Assembly (NCBI GenBank): GCA_020635495.1
Contig: JACJZQ010000001.1
Span: 62,001 to 126,000, forward strand
DNA: 64,000 nt
Reading direction: 5' to 3'
From: Flavobacteriales bacterium
Lineage (GTDB): Bacteria; Bacteroidota; Bacteroidia; UBA10329
The notes beneath the pieces are model-generated. The model saw only the letters and a list, made by a program, of their open reading frames with translations. It searched no databases and had not been told where the DNA came from. A program made the translations under genes and the position numbers. Positions 35,002-43,541 of this stretch are shown here, in pieces (position 1 is the first letter of the stretch; the number at the start of each line of letters is the position of its first letter).

Positions 35002-36048
35002 GTGGATAGTTTAACACAGATTGTTCTTGGGGCGGCCGTTGGCGAGGCTGCATTGGGGCGTAAGGTTGGCAACAAGGCTTTACTTTGGGGCGCCATTGCG
35101 GGTACCATCCCGGATCTTGATGTGGTTTACATTCAGTTGATCGATGGCGATGCCATTGATGAAATTGTGCTTCATCGCGGCTTTTCACATTCTATTCTAT
35201 TCGCATTTTTGATGGCTCCGATTCTTGGTTGGCTTGTCAAGTGGCTGTACCGTAAGAAACCAGAAGCTGATTTCAAAGGTTGGACGACACTGTTTTTCTG
35301 GTCAATATTCACACATCCATTACTTGATTCACTGACCACATACGGCACACAATTGTTCTTGCCGTTTTCGGATCATCGAGTCAGTATCGCCTCCGTTTTC
35401 GTGGTTGACCTGTTCTACACGCTGCCGTTTTTGTTCTGCGTAATCGGTGTTTCGATAATGGCTAGAGCCAACAGCAGACGCAAACTGCTTAACTACATTG
35501 GCATTGGAATCAGCTCCACCTATCTGCTGATTGGTCTGCTTAATAAGTATTTAGCGTCTCGGGTATTCGAAAAGGACCTTGTTCGTGAGCCTGAAAAAAT
35601 GGAATTGGTGTTTACTGGCGTTACGCCCCTAAACATCGTTCTATGGTATGGCGTTGCCGAGTCTGAAGATGCCTTTCATGTTGGTTATTATTCCTTTCTG
35701 GATGAGGACGAGGAGGTTGATTGGGTTTCCTTCCAGAAAAACCATCACCTGTTAAATGGAATAGAAAACGAATTCGGGGTTGACAGGCTAAAGTGGTTCA
35801 GCGACCAACTGTATGTCGTGTCAGAGCATGGGCCAGACACGCTGAACTTTTATACCATGAAGTTCGGGCGGAGCAAATTTGCCTCGGAAAAACCCGAAGG
35901 TTCATTTGCTTTCTACATGAGGGTCATTAAACGCCCTGATGGTAGCTTAGCTTATGAGTCAATTAGGGATGTAAGGTCTAATCAAATCGGCCTCCAACTA
36001 ACCCACCTGCTTGAAAGGGTTCTAGGGAATGAAAACAAATTCCGCTGA
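35002..36048 (+). CDS. Inner-membrane metal-dependent hydrolase (YdjM/DUF457 family)
   Basis: 348 residues. N-terminal polytopic part with MDSLTQIVLGAAVGEAALG, WGAIAGTIPDLDV, LHRGFSHS and FTHPLLDSLTTYGTQ: the conserved Asp/His residues (DxD, HRGxxHS, HPxxD) are the putative metal site of this family. The C-terminal soluble region (about 190-348) is specific to these longer forms. Start GTG at 35002 fixes the family N-terminus. The substrate is not established. Confidence 0.88.
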   Translation: MDSLTQIVLGAAVGEAALGRKVGNKALLWGAIAGTIPDLDVVYIQLIDGDAIDEIVLHRGFSHSILFAFLMAPILGWLVKWLYRKKPEADFKGWTTLFFWSIFTHPLLDSLTTYGTQLFLPFSDHRVSIASVFVVDLFYTLPFLFCVIGVSIMARANSRRKLLNYIGIGISSTYLLIGLLNKYLASRVFEKDLVREPEKMELVFTGVTPLNIVLWYGVAESEDAFHVGYYSFLDEDEEVDWVSFQKNHHLLNGIENEFGVDRLKWFSDQLYVVSEHGPDTLNFYTMKFGRSKFASEKPEGSFAFYMRVIKRPDGSLAYESIRDVRSNQIGLQLTHLLERVLGNENKFR

Positions 36049-36064
36049 ACCAATATCCGACAGC

Positions 36065-36259
36065 CTATTTAGCCTTTTCTGCCAGAGTTCGACTAGCAAA
36101 TAATGAGTAGCCACCATAAACCAATCCCAACACTAGAAGTAATCCAACAACGCCATCGATCGGATAATAACTTTGTGGTATCGGTGGTGGCAAGGGCTGA
36201 GCCATACTGGCCGAAATACCGACCAACATTACTACTAGAAATGATACAACATATTTCAT
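36065..36259 (-). CDS. Tiny PID-CTERM-like exported membrane protein
   Basis: 64 residues: signal peptide (MKYVVSFLVVMLVGISASMAQ), a Pro-rich segment PLPPPIPQ, then PIDG followed by a hydrophobic helix and a basic end (SRTLAEKAK). This is the arrangement of PID-CTERM sorting tails in Bacteroidota, analogous to PEP-CTERM. Practically nothing else is in the protein, so the mature chain is almost only the sorting signal. The ATG at 36259 is used; another six residues earlier (36277) is possible. Confidence 0.72.
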   Translation of the reverse strand: MKYVVSFLVVMLVGISASMAQPLPPPIPQSYYPIDGVVGLLLVLGLVYGGYSLFASRTLAEKAK

Positions 36260-36293
36260 TTGAGCCGTCTTAAGCATACAAAGTTAGGCTTTT

Positions 36294-37088
36294 TTAATAT
36301 AAGATGACCTTTCTTCTGATTGCAAACCCTTCGCCATCGGCCAACGAAACCACATATAGACCCGAAGAAAGGAGGTTCACATTTACACTAAACGACCGTG
36401 CACCAAACAGGTTTTTTTGAAGAACGGCCTGGCCTCTCAAGTTGTAGATTTGAAGGTCATACACACGGTTATTCGAAGCTCCATGAATTTCCAAAATACC
36501 AGCGGTGTTAGTTATTTGTTCCGAGTGATTATTTCTAACAATATCTTCTGATCCAGTAACATTACTCGGAAAAAACCTGATTATGAAGCGGCTTTCATCA
36601 TCCGAGGGAGCCCCCCATGTATCATACGTTGAATCGGCCATCAAGTCTTGCGTTACATTGAGAGATAGGTCTTCGAGCTCAACAACCGTTCCTTGCGGTA
36701 GCGTATACAGGTTCTTAAATGTAAATACATATGGAGCAAGGGTTCCTGGTAAAAAACCGAGTGGAACATTTGTTTCTTCAAACAGGTGCGGGAGCCCATT
36801 AACAGAGAGACGATGATTGTTTGTGGGCTCTGGCGGGGCCACTACTTCTGTAAACACTTGTGGTTGATTTGGGTTTCCTAAAATCAAAAGTGCGTCACAA
36901 CAGGCGTCCCACCCATAGGTTGGAGATGCTTGTGGGTCCCAGCTTTCATCGTCAAAATAAATGGTTGTATAGTGGGCAAATCCGTTACCATTCACCTCAA
37001 CCCTTGCCTCATAATCACCAATCTGCGCTTGAGCGTATGAGATTATCAACATGGCTGTAGTACAAGCCAAAAACAATTTGAATTTCAT
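36294..37088 (-). CDS. Secreted protein with T9SS type A sorting domain
   Basis: 264 residues. Signal peptide MKFKLFLACTTAMLIISYAQAQ, a beta-rich region of unknown function (about 25-190), and a C-terminal sorting domain (about 195-264) with VYDLQIYNLRGQAVL and LSSGLYVVSL, plus a basic end. It is therefore a cargo of the type IX system. The open frame reaches 37187 but the extension is not part of the protein; the ATG at 37088 starts the signal peptide. Confidence 0.85.
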   Translation of the reverse strand: MKFKLFLACTTAMLIISYAQAQIGDYEARVEVNGNGFAHYTTIYFDDESWDPQASPTYGWDACCDALLILGNPNQPQVFTEVVAPPEPTNNHRLSVNGLPHLFEETNVPLGFLPGTLAPYVFTFKNLYTLPQGTVVELEDLSLNVTQDLMADSTYDTWGAPSDDESRFIIRFFPSNVTGSEDIVRNNHSEQITNTAGILEIHGASNNRVYDLQIYNLRGQAVLQKNLFGARSFSVNVNLLSSGLYVVSLADGEGFAIRRKVILY

Positions 37089-37156
37089 TTCTAAGTTTCT
37101 TCTGTCTCTAAAACTACGAAACCCCACCAACGAATTTGTCAATGAGGTTTCTTTTG

Positions 37157-37227
37157 AGGTCGAGAGCGGATTCGAACCGCTGTACAAGGTTTTGCAGACC
37201 TCTGCCTAGCCACTCGGCCACCCGACC
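37157..37227 (-). tRNA. tRNA-Cys (GCA)
   Basis: 71-nt cloverleaf on the minus strand. Acceptor GGTCGGG pairs with CTCGACC (one G-T), the anticodon loop is CTGCAAA with GCA at 37193-37195, the T arm AGCGG/CCGCT around TTCGAAT. U73 is the discriminator, as expected for Cys. CCA is not encoded. Confidence 0.96.
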
Positions 37228-37233
37228 ATGCCG

Positions 37234-37241
37234 CAAAAGTA
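37234..37241 (-). promoter_or_regulatory. -7 promoter element of tRNA-Cys
   Basis: TACTTTTG on the minus strand, 6 nt upstream of the tRNA 5' end. Exact TAnnTTTG match; the -33 box is not clear (a TTTG lies 25 bp upstream). Confidence 0.5.
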
Positions 37242-37274
37242 ATAATCGTAGAGATTAAACCGCCATCAAATTAC

Positions 37275-37628
37275 CTATGCTGTTCTCCAAACTATTCTGC
37301 TCTGTCCCAAATTGCCACCAACAGGCGGGTTGAATTTGGTCAGGCTCACTTCCCACTCAACGACCCACGAATACTGTTGCTGCAGTTTCTCTGCAATGCG
37401 CTTGGCAACTGTTTCGATGAGTTTTGACCGGATTTCCATTTCCTGTTTTACAAGGTTGTACACAACCACATAATCAACGGTTTTTTTCAGGTCGTCCGTA
37501 TCGGCACATTCGCTGAAATCGGCCACCGCCTTTATGTCTACGCGGTACTTCCCTCCTATTCTGGCTTCTTCTTCCAAACAGCCGTGGTAGGCGTGGAGTC
37601 GAATGTCTTCAATGAAAAGTTCCTGCAT
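37275..37628 (-). CDS. folB: Dihydroneopterin aldolase
   Basis: 117-118 residues; converts 7,8-dihydroneopterin to 6-hydroxymethyl-dihydropterin in folate synthesis. FolB signatures: DIRLHAYHGCLEEEA, KTVDYVVVYN and LIETVAKRIAEKL. Tetrahydropterin tunnel fold, normal length. The ATG at 37628 overlaps the gltX stop (ATGA); a GTG one codon earlier is the longest possible start. Confidence 0.95.
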   Translation of the reverse strand: MQELFIEDIRLHAYHGCLEEEARIGGKYRVDIKAVADFSECADTDDLKKTVDYVVVYNLVKQEMEIRSKLIETVAKRIAEKLQQQYSWVVEWEVSLTKFNPPVGGNLGQSRIVWRTA

Positions 37629-39157
37629 CACTTGAGTTTTGCAACACCTTCGCGAAGACGCTCAACCACCTCATTCTGACCCAAAAGTTCCGTCATTTCG
37701 AACAGAACGGGCCCACCCCCCTGTCCGCTCAAAAGAACTCGGAACAATTGCATTACGTGACCTGGGTTGATTTCAAGACCTTCTGCCGTTGATTTGAATG
37801 TCGCTTCAATTGATTCGGCTTTCCAATCGGTCATTTTCTCGAACGAATCCGCGAGCGCAGGGAAAAATGTGGCTGCGTTCTCGTTCCATCGCTTTTCTAT
37901 CACCTTCTCGTCAAACGATTCTGGTTTCAGGAAGAAGTAATAACCGAAATCCCAGAACTCTGCTGTGAATTGGGTTTTCTCTTTGATGAGTGCACAGACT
38001 TTTGCTACGTGCTCATCAGAAGCATCGATTCCTTTTTCCTTAAGGGTTACTTGGAAAATCTCCGCTAATGCTGCGTCATCATACGAGCGCAAATATTGCT
38101 GATTGTACCACTTGGCTTTTTCTGGGTCGAACTTGGCGCCTGATTTACCCACACGCTCCAACGTGAACGCTTCAACCAACTCTTCCAGCGTGAAAATCTC
38201 TTGGTTTGTTCCTGGGTTCCATCCCAACATTGCCAACATATTGGTGAATGCCTCTGGGAAATAGCCGCGCTCACGATAGCCTTGCGATTCTTCACCTGTA
38301 TTCGGGTCTTTCCAATTCAATGGGAAAACGGGGAACCCGAGTCTGTCTCCGTCTCGTTTGCTCAATTTTCCGTTTCCGTCCGGTTTAAGGATGAGCGGCA
38401 AATGCGCAAAAACTGGCATCACATCTTCCCAACCCAAATAACGGTACAACAACACATGTAGCGGTGCTGAGGGTAACCATTCTTCACCACGAATCACGTG
38501 GGTAATCTTCATTTTGTAATCATCCACCACGTTGGCCAAGTGGTAGGTCGGCATACCGTCTGATTTGAACAGTACTTTATCATCCATCTGCGATGAATGC
38601 ACCACAACCCAACCACGGATCACATCATGGAAACGCACTTCTTCCTTGCGTGGAATCTTGATTCGGATCACATACGCATCACCCGAATCCAATCGTCTTT
38701 TCACTTCATCTTCCGAAAGCGTGAGCGAGTTCTTCATGGTTTCACGTGTCACCGCGTTGTACTGCGGTGCGGCAACCTTCGCCTTCTTCAAACGCTCGCG
38801 CATCTCGTCCAGCTCCTCTGGCGTATCGAACGCATAATAAGCGTGTCCGCTTGCAATCAATTGCTCCGCGAATTCGCGATAGCTTTCTTTGCGCTCCGAC
38901 TGTCGGTACGGGCCGTATTCGCCACCCGTTTTCGGGCCTTCGTTCAACTCCATTCCGCACCATTCCAGCGCTTCCATAATGTACTCTTCGGCACCAGGAA
39001 CGTAGCGCGTTTGGTCGGTATCCTCAATTCGGAGGATGAAATCTCCGCCATGCTTTTTGGCGAACAGGTAATTGTAAAGCGCGGTACGCACGCCTCCCAT
39101 GTGCAACGGCCCCGTTGGGCTGGGAGCAAATCGTACCCTTACTTTTCGGTTTTCCAT
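37628..39157 (-). CDS. gltX: Glutamyl-tRNA synthetase
   Basis: 509 residues, class I synthetase charging tRNA-Glu. HIGH-type motif in APSPTGPLHMGG, the KMSKS equivalent KLSKRDG near residue 275, and the C-terminal anticodon-binding region. The ATG at 39157 (MENRKVRVRFAPSP) fits; the frame upstream to 39199 runs into the promoter. Followed by folB with ATGA overlap. Confidence 0.97.
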   Translation of the reverse strand: MENRKVRVRFAPSPTGPLHMGGVRTALYNYLFAKKHGGDFILRIEDTDQTRYVPGAEEYIMEALEWCGMELNEGPKTGGEYGPYRQSERKESYREFAEQLIASGHAYYAFDTPEELDEMRERLKKAKVAAPQYNAVTRETMKNSLTLSEDEVKRRLDSGDAYVIRIKIPRKEEVRFHDVIRGWVVVHSSQMDDKVLFKSDGMPTYHLANVVDDYKMKITHVIRGEEWLPSAPLHVLLYRYLGWEDVMPVFAHLPLILKPDGNGKLSKRDGDRLGFPVFPLNWKDPNTGEESQGYRERGYFPEAFTNMLAMLGWNPGTNQEIFTLEELVEAFTLERVGKSGAKFDPEKAKWYNQQYLRSYDDAALAEIFQVTLKEKGIDASDEHVAKVCALIKEKTQFTAEFWDFGYYFFLKPESFDEKVIEKRWNENAATFFPALADSFEKMTDWKAESIEATFKSTAEGLEINPGHVMQLFRVLLSGQGGGPVLFEMTELLGQNEVVERLREGVAKLK

Positions 39158-39177
39158 CAAGGTTGATTTTGGGCGCG

Positions 39178-39185
39178 CAAAGGTA
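39178..39185 (-). promoter_or_regulatory. -7 promoter element of gltX
   Basis: TACCTTTG on the minus strand, 20 bp before the gltX ATG. No clear -33 box. Confidence 0.45.
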
Positions 39186-39239
39186 GCCTTATTTAACATT
39201 TGTTCCTGAGCGGAAGCGCTTCGCGCAGCGGAATACCCG

Positions 39240-39247
39240 TATTTTTG
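39240..39247 (+). promoter_or_regulatory. -7 promoter element before DUF4175 gene
   Basis: TATTTTTG on the plus strand, 47 bp before the ATG at 39295. Forms a divergent pair with the gltX box. Confidence 0.45.
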
Positions 39248-39294
39248 TTAGTCGGTCGCGACAACAAAGGAATTACGAAGGCGTTGAGACGAAC

Positions 39295-42200
39295 ATGAGC
39301 GGGGACGGCAACCAGTTACTTCAGAAGCTTGATGAGTTCATTCGGAAATACTATCTGAATCAGCTCATCCGTGGGGCATTGCTCACCACGGGGCTGTTGG
39401 TGGCTTCTTTTTTGGCTTTCGCGATTCTGGAATATTACGGTCGTTTCGGCATTACGGGCCGCACCATTTTCTTCTATGCGCTGCTGCTGGTTTCGGGTGT
39501 TGCGCTGGCGCGATGGGTCATCGGTCCGCTCGTTCATCTTTACAACATCCGACCTGGAATTTCTTACGATGAGGCCGCAACCATTGTCGGAAAACATTTC
39601 AGCAATATTGAAGACCGCCTGCTGAACACGCTTCAGTTGCAGCGTTCGGCCGCTGGTTCGAGTTCAGAACTGTTGTTGGCCAGCATCGACCAACGCATCA
39701 CCGAACTGAAACCCGTTCCGTTTTCCACGGCCATCGACCTGAAGGAAAACAAACAGTTTCTGCGCTATGCGCTGCCGCCTTTGTTGCTGTTGCTGCTGAT
39801 CTTGGCCATTGCGCCTTCGCTCGTCACAGAAGGAACGCGAAGAATTGTAAATCACCGAACGGCTTTCGAGAACCTCGCCCCGTTCTTGTTCAACATTCAG
39901 AATGAGGAACTCTCAACCATCGAATTGCAGGATTTTGAACTGGTGGTTTCGTTGGATGGAAAAGAGGTTCCGAACGACCTTTATGTGGAAATTGATGGCA
40001 AGCGCACGTTGATGAACAAGTTGAGCGCGGCCAAGTTCTCGTACGTTTTTCATCAGCCGCGCGAGAACGTAGATTTCCGTCTGAGCGGAAACGGCTACAA
40101 TTCTTCAGGTCATGAGTTGAAAGTGCTTCCGAAGCCATCGGTAGTTGGGTTTGATGTGGCGCTGGCGTTTCCCAAATACATCAATCGCCCGAATGAAAAC
40201 CGCCAGAACAGTGGTGACCTGCTGATTCCTGAAGGAACGCGCGTGAACTGGAATTTCAACACTAACAAAACCGACAACCTGAGCATGGTTTTGGGCGATG
40301 AAACTGTTGAACTTAACCGAAACGGAAAGGACAACTTCAGCTTTTCAGAACAATTCCGAAAGAGTGCGGAGTACACGATTGTCGGTTCGAACGAGTTCCT
40401 GATAGCGGGTGATTCGTTGCGTTACACGGTTACGGTTGTTCCTGATCTGTATCCGTCTATTTCTGTGGTTGGGGTGGAAGATTCGCTGAACCCGAAGCGC
40501 ATGTATTTCAACGGACAGGTGAAGGACGATTACGGCTTCTCATCGCTTGTTTTCAAGTTCAAACGGTTGAATGAAGACGGTTCTTCGGGCGAGGAAAAAG
40601 ACGTTACAATTGCGGTTTCCAAGAACCAGAAATCGGAAACGTTTTTCCATTACTGGGATCTGACCGAACTCGGCTTGGAGCCTGGCGATGCGGTTGAATA
40701 TTACTTCGAGGTGTGGGACAACGATGGCGTGAACGGCAGCAAATCATCCCGTTCGGAAACCATAACATATCGCGTAGCAACTTTGAATGAATTGGCGGCC
40801 GAGAACGATGCCAAAAGCGAGCAGTTGAAACAGGAACTTTCGGAAACGTTGAAGATGGCCAACGAGATGAAGAAAGACCTCGATGACCTTCAGAAAGACC
40901 TTCTCAACAAGAAAAATCTCGATTGGGAAGACAAGGAGAAGATGAAGCAGATGCTGCAAACGCAGAAGGCGCTTCAGAAAAAAATGGACGAAATCCAGCA
41001 GAAATCGGAACAGAAGAACTCCAAAATGAACGAGATGATGGAGTTTGACCCGAAGCTGGTGGAAAAGCAACAGCAATTGGAAAAGCTCTTCGAGGAAGTG
41101 ATGTCGGACGAGATGAAAAAGCTTTTCGATGAGATGGAAAAGCTGATGGAGGAAATGACCAAGGAAAAGGCGCAGGAACTTTTGGAGGACATTGAACTCA
41201 GCAACGAAGACCTCGAAAAGGAACTCGACCGCAGTTTGGAACTCTTCAAGCAACTGGAGTTTGAGCAGAAACTGGAGCAGACCATGGAGCGGCTGGAGGA
41301 ACTGTCGAAGGATCAGGAAAAACTCTCCGAAGAGACCAAGAACAAGGATGCGGACAATCAGGAACTGAGCGACAAACAGGAGAAGCTGAACGAGGAATTC
41401 GAGGACATCAAAAAGGACATTGACGACCTCGAAAAGAAGAACGAAGAGTTGGAAACTCCGAACAAAATGGAGGATTTCAGCAACGAGGAGGAATCCGTTT
41501 CGGACAGTCAAAAGGAAAGCAAGGAGCAGCTGGACCAGAATCAGAACAAGAAGGCTTCCGATTCGCAGAAAAAGGCTTCTGACCAAATGAAGAACATGGC
41601 TCAGAAAATGGGCAACATGATGATGCAAATGCAGGCGCAAGGCCAACAGGAAGACATGGAGGCGCTACGCCAAATTGTGGAGAATCTGCTTACGCTTTCG
41701 TTCGATCAGGAAAAGCTCATCGGCAATTTGAAACAGACCAACATCAACGACCCGAAATACACCGAACTCGCCCGCGAACAGCTCAAACTGAAGGACGACA
41801 GCAAGCTTATTGAGGATTCCCTTTATGCGTTGAGCAAACGCGTTCCGCAGATTGAAACTATCGTTAACCGCGAAATCCGTTCGGTCAATTCCAACATGAA
41901 GAAATCCATCGAAAAGATGGCCGACCGCAAAACACCTGAGGCTCTTTCGCGACAGCAATTTGCGCTCACTTCGTTGAATAATCTCGCGTTGCTTTTGAGC
42001 GAAACCGTTCAGCAAATGCAAGCCGCAGCGGCTCAGGCGGCTGGTTCAGGTTCTTGTTCCAAACCCGGTGGTAGCGGCAAGCCTTCGGCCGGTGCCATGC
42101 GCAAGCTTCAAGAGCAGATGAACGAGCAACTGGAAGAAATGCGGAAAGGCATGCAACCCGGAGGTAAGAAACAAGGGGAAAAGCAGGGGGGCATGTCTCC

Positions 42201-42645
42201 CGGAAACCGTGGCATGAGCAAGCAATTGGCGCAAATGGCCGCTCAGCAGGAGGCGCTTCGCAACATGGCCCGTGAATACGAAAAACAACTTCAGAAAGAG
42301 GAAGGAGCGAAAGGCGGTTCGGGCGATATGAAGAAGATTCAGGAAATGATGGAGCAGACCGAAACGGACCTCGTGAACAAGATGATCACGCAGGAGACAT
42401 TGATGCGCCAGCAGGAAATTCTAACAAGGCTCTTGGAGGCGGAAAATGCAGAGCGAGAACGTGAGCAGGAACAGCGCAGAGAATCGAAGGAGGCAAAAAA
42501 TGAAGATTATGGTAACCCTGAGATTTTTTTCGAGTATATAAGGCAGAAAAACAATGAGACTGAACTGCTAAGAACAGTACCGCCCAACCTAAATCCGTTC
42601 TATCGGGAGAAAGTTGACCAGTACTTCAAACAGCAAGTGGAATAG
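39295..42645 (+). CDS. DUF4175 family large membrane protein
   Basis: 1116 residues. Three hydrophobic segments near the N-terminus (about 23-43, 54-74, 155-177), a beta-rich region to about 490, then roughly 500 residues of charged helical coiled coil with Met/Gln-rich stretches and a low-complexity GSGSCSKPGGSGKP linker near residue 915. The family is common in Bacteroidota and has no known function; the shape suggests an envelope scaffold. The reverse strand of the coiled-coil part gives long Leu/Phe-rich open frames, which are artefacts. The RsbW-like gene follows after 8 bp. Confidence 0.88.
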   Translation: MSGDGNQLLQKLDEFIRKYYLNQLIRGALLTTGLLVASFLAFAILEYYGRFGITGRTIFFYALLLVSGVALARWVIGPLVHLYNIRPGISYDEAATIVGKHFSNIEDRLLNTLQLQRSAAGSSSELLLASIDQRITELKPVPFSTAIDLKENKQFLRYALPPLLLLLLILAIAPSLVTEGTRRIVNHRTAFENLAPFLFNIQNEELSTIELQDFELVVSLDGKEVPNDLYVEIDGKRTLMNKLSAAKFSYVFHQPRENVDFRLSGNGYNSSGHELKVLPKPSVVGFDVALAFPKYINRPNENRQNSGDLLIPEGTRVNWNFNTNKTDNLSMVLGDETVELNRNGKDNFSFSEQFRKSAEYTIVGSNEFLIAGDSLRYTVTVVPDLYPSISVVGVEDSLNPKRMYFNGQVKDDYGFSSLVFKFKRLNEDGSSGEEKDVTIAVSKNQKSETFFHYWDLTELGLEPGDAVEYYFEVWDNDGVNGSKSSRSETITYRVATLNELAAENDAKSEQLKQELSETLKMANEMKKDLDDLQKDLLNKKNLDWEDKEKMKQMLQTQKALQKKMDEIQQKSEQKNSKMNEMMEFDPKLVEKQQQLEKLFEEVMSDEMKKLFDEMEKLMEEMTKEKAQELLEDIELSNEDLEKELDRSLELFKQLEFEQKLEQTMERLEELSKDQEKLSEETKNKDADNQELSDKQEKLNEEFEDIKKDIDDLEKKNEELETPNKMEDFSNEEESVSDSQKESKEQLDQNQNKKASDSQKKASDQMKNMAQKMGNMMMQMQAQGQQEDMEALRQIVENLLTLSFDQEKLIGNLKQTNINDPKYTELAREQLKLKDDSKLIEDSLYALSKRVPQIETIVNREIRSVNSNMKKSIEKMADRKTPEALSRQQFALTSLNNLALLLSETVQQMQAAAAQAAGSGSCSKPGGSGKPSAGAMRKLQEQMNEQLEEMRKGMQPGGKKQGEKQGGMSPGNRGMSKQLAQMAAQQEALRNMAREYEKQLQKEEGAKGGSGDMKKIQEMMEQTETDLVNKMITQETLMRQQEILTRLLEAENAEREREQEQRRESKEAKNEDYGNPEIFFEYIRQKNNETELLRTVPPNLNPFYREKVDQYFKQQVE

Positions 42646-42653
42646 CTGCACTA

Positions 42654-43055
42654 ATGGAAAGACAAAGCCTGCAATTCGACTCGAAATCTGAGAATATTGT
42701 CGTTGCCGAAAAACTGATTGATGAGGTTTGCCAAAAGTTCTCTGTTGATGAGGACTACTATGGCAACATACTAATTGCGGTTACTGAGGCCGTGAATAAC
42801 GCCATCAACCATGGTAACAAACAGAACCCCAACAAGAAGGTCCATATGGAATTTATCAACCGTGGTGACCGTTTGGCGTTTACTGTTCAGGACGAAGGCG
42901 AAGGATTCGACCATGAAGCTTTGCCTGATCCTACAGACCCCGAAAACCTCGAGAAAATCAGCGGTCGCGGTGTCTTTCTTATGAACCAGTTGGCTGACGA
43001 GGTAGAGTTCTCCGAGAACGGCACCAAAGTGGAAATGAAGTTCAAAGTCGGCTGA
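42654..43055 (+). CDS. RsbW-like serine/threonine kinase / ATP-binding anti-sigma regulator
   Basis: 133 residues, GHKL ATPase fold. N box EAVNNAINHGNKQN, G1 box VQDEGEGFD, G2 box GRGVFLMNQL. Such proteins phosphorylate anti-anti-sigma factors or bind sigma factors. No STAS-domain partner is adjacent. Sits between DUF4175 and ybeY with short gaps, so in one operon. Confidence 0.9.
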   Translation: MERQSLQFDSKSENIVVAEKLIDEVCQKFSVDEDYYGNILIAVTEAVNNAINHGNKQNPNKKVHMEFINRGDRLAFTVQDEGEGFDHEALPDPTDPENLEKISGRGVFLMNQLADEVEFSENGTKVEMKFKVG

Positions 43056-43057
43056 CG

Positions 43058-43477
43058 ATGGCCGTTTCGTTCCATTCGGAGCAAATCGATTTTTCCTTTT
43101 CTGACGATAGTGCTATTGCTGCTTGGCTGCTTGCCGTTTGTTCTTCTGAGGCAAAAAAACCCTCTGATATCTCTTACATTTTCTGCTCCGATGATTATCT
43201 CTTAGAGATGAATCGCCAATACCTGAATCACGATTATTACACCGATGTCATCACCTTCGATTATTGCACGGAGGACCATGTTTCTGGTGATATTTTTATT
43301 AGCATTGACCGCGTTGTAGACAATGCTCAAAATATGGGTGTATCCAGCAATGATGAACTGCATCGTGTAATGGTTCATGGACTACTCCATTTACTCGGCT
43401 ACCAGGACAAAGAACCTTCCGATAAAGAGCAAATGACTGCGAAAGAGGATTTTTATCTATCTTTGCGACCCTTTTGA
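43058..43477 (+). CDS. ybeY: Endoribonuclease YbeY (rRNA maturation)
   Basis: 139 residues, zinc-dependent RNase acting in 16S rRNA 3' maturation. Motif VHGLLHLLGYQDK: two His of the HGxLHLxGYD site are present, while the position of the third His is Asp/Lys, as in Bacteroidota homologues. DVITFDY is the other family signature. Two bp after the RsbW-like gene. Confidence 0.93.
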   Translation: MAVSFHSEQIDFSFSDDSAIAAWLLAVCSSEAKKPSDISYIFCSDDYLLEMNRQYLNHDYYTDVITFDYCTEDHVSGDIFISIDRVVDNAQNMGVSSNDELHRVMVHGLLHLLGYQDKEPSDKEQMTAKEDFYLSLRPF

Positions 43478-43514
43478 GGGGTACAATCTTTTGATTTTCA
43501 GTTAGTTAAGGGGT

Positions 43515-43530
43515 TGTTTCACGTGAAACG
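43515..43530 (+). promoter_or_regulatory. parS-like centromere site 1 (upstream of mnmG)
   Basis: TGTTTCACGTGAAACG matches the bacterial parS consensus TGTTTCACGTGAAACA in 15 of 16 positions and is almost a perfect palindrome. It is the binding site for the chromosome-partition protein ParB and lies 11 bp before the mnmG start. Confidence 0.82.
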
Positions 43531-43541
43531 AAGACTTCGGT

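Noticed and set aside
38738..38753. Third parS-like sequence GGTTTCACGTGTCACC inside gltX
   Set aside because: Only 12 of 16 positions match the consensus and it is in conserved coding sequence; chance likely.
40744..41646. Leu/Phe-rich 300-codon open frame on the minus strand
   Set aside because: It is opposite the charged coiled coil of the DUF4175 protein (GAA/AAG codons read as TTC/CTT) and has no start context.
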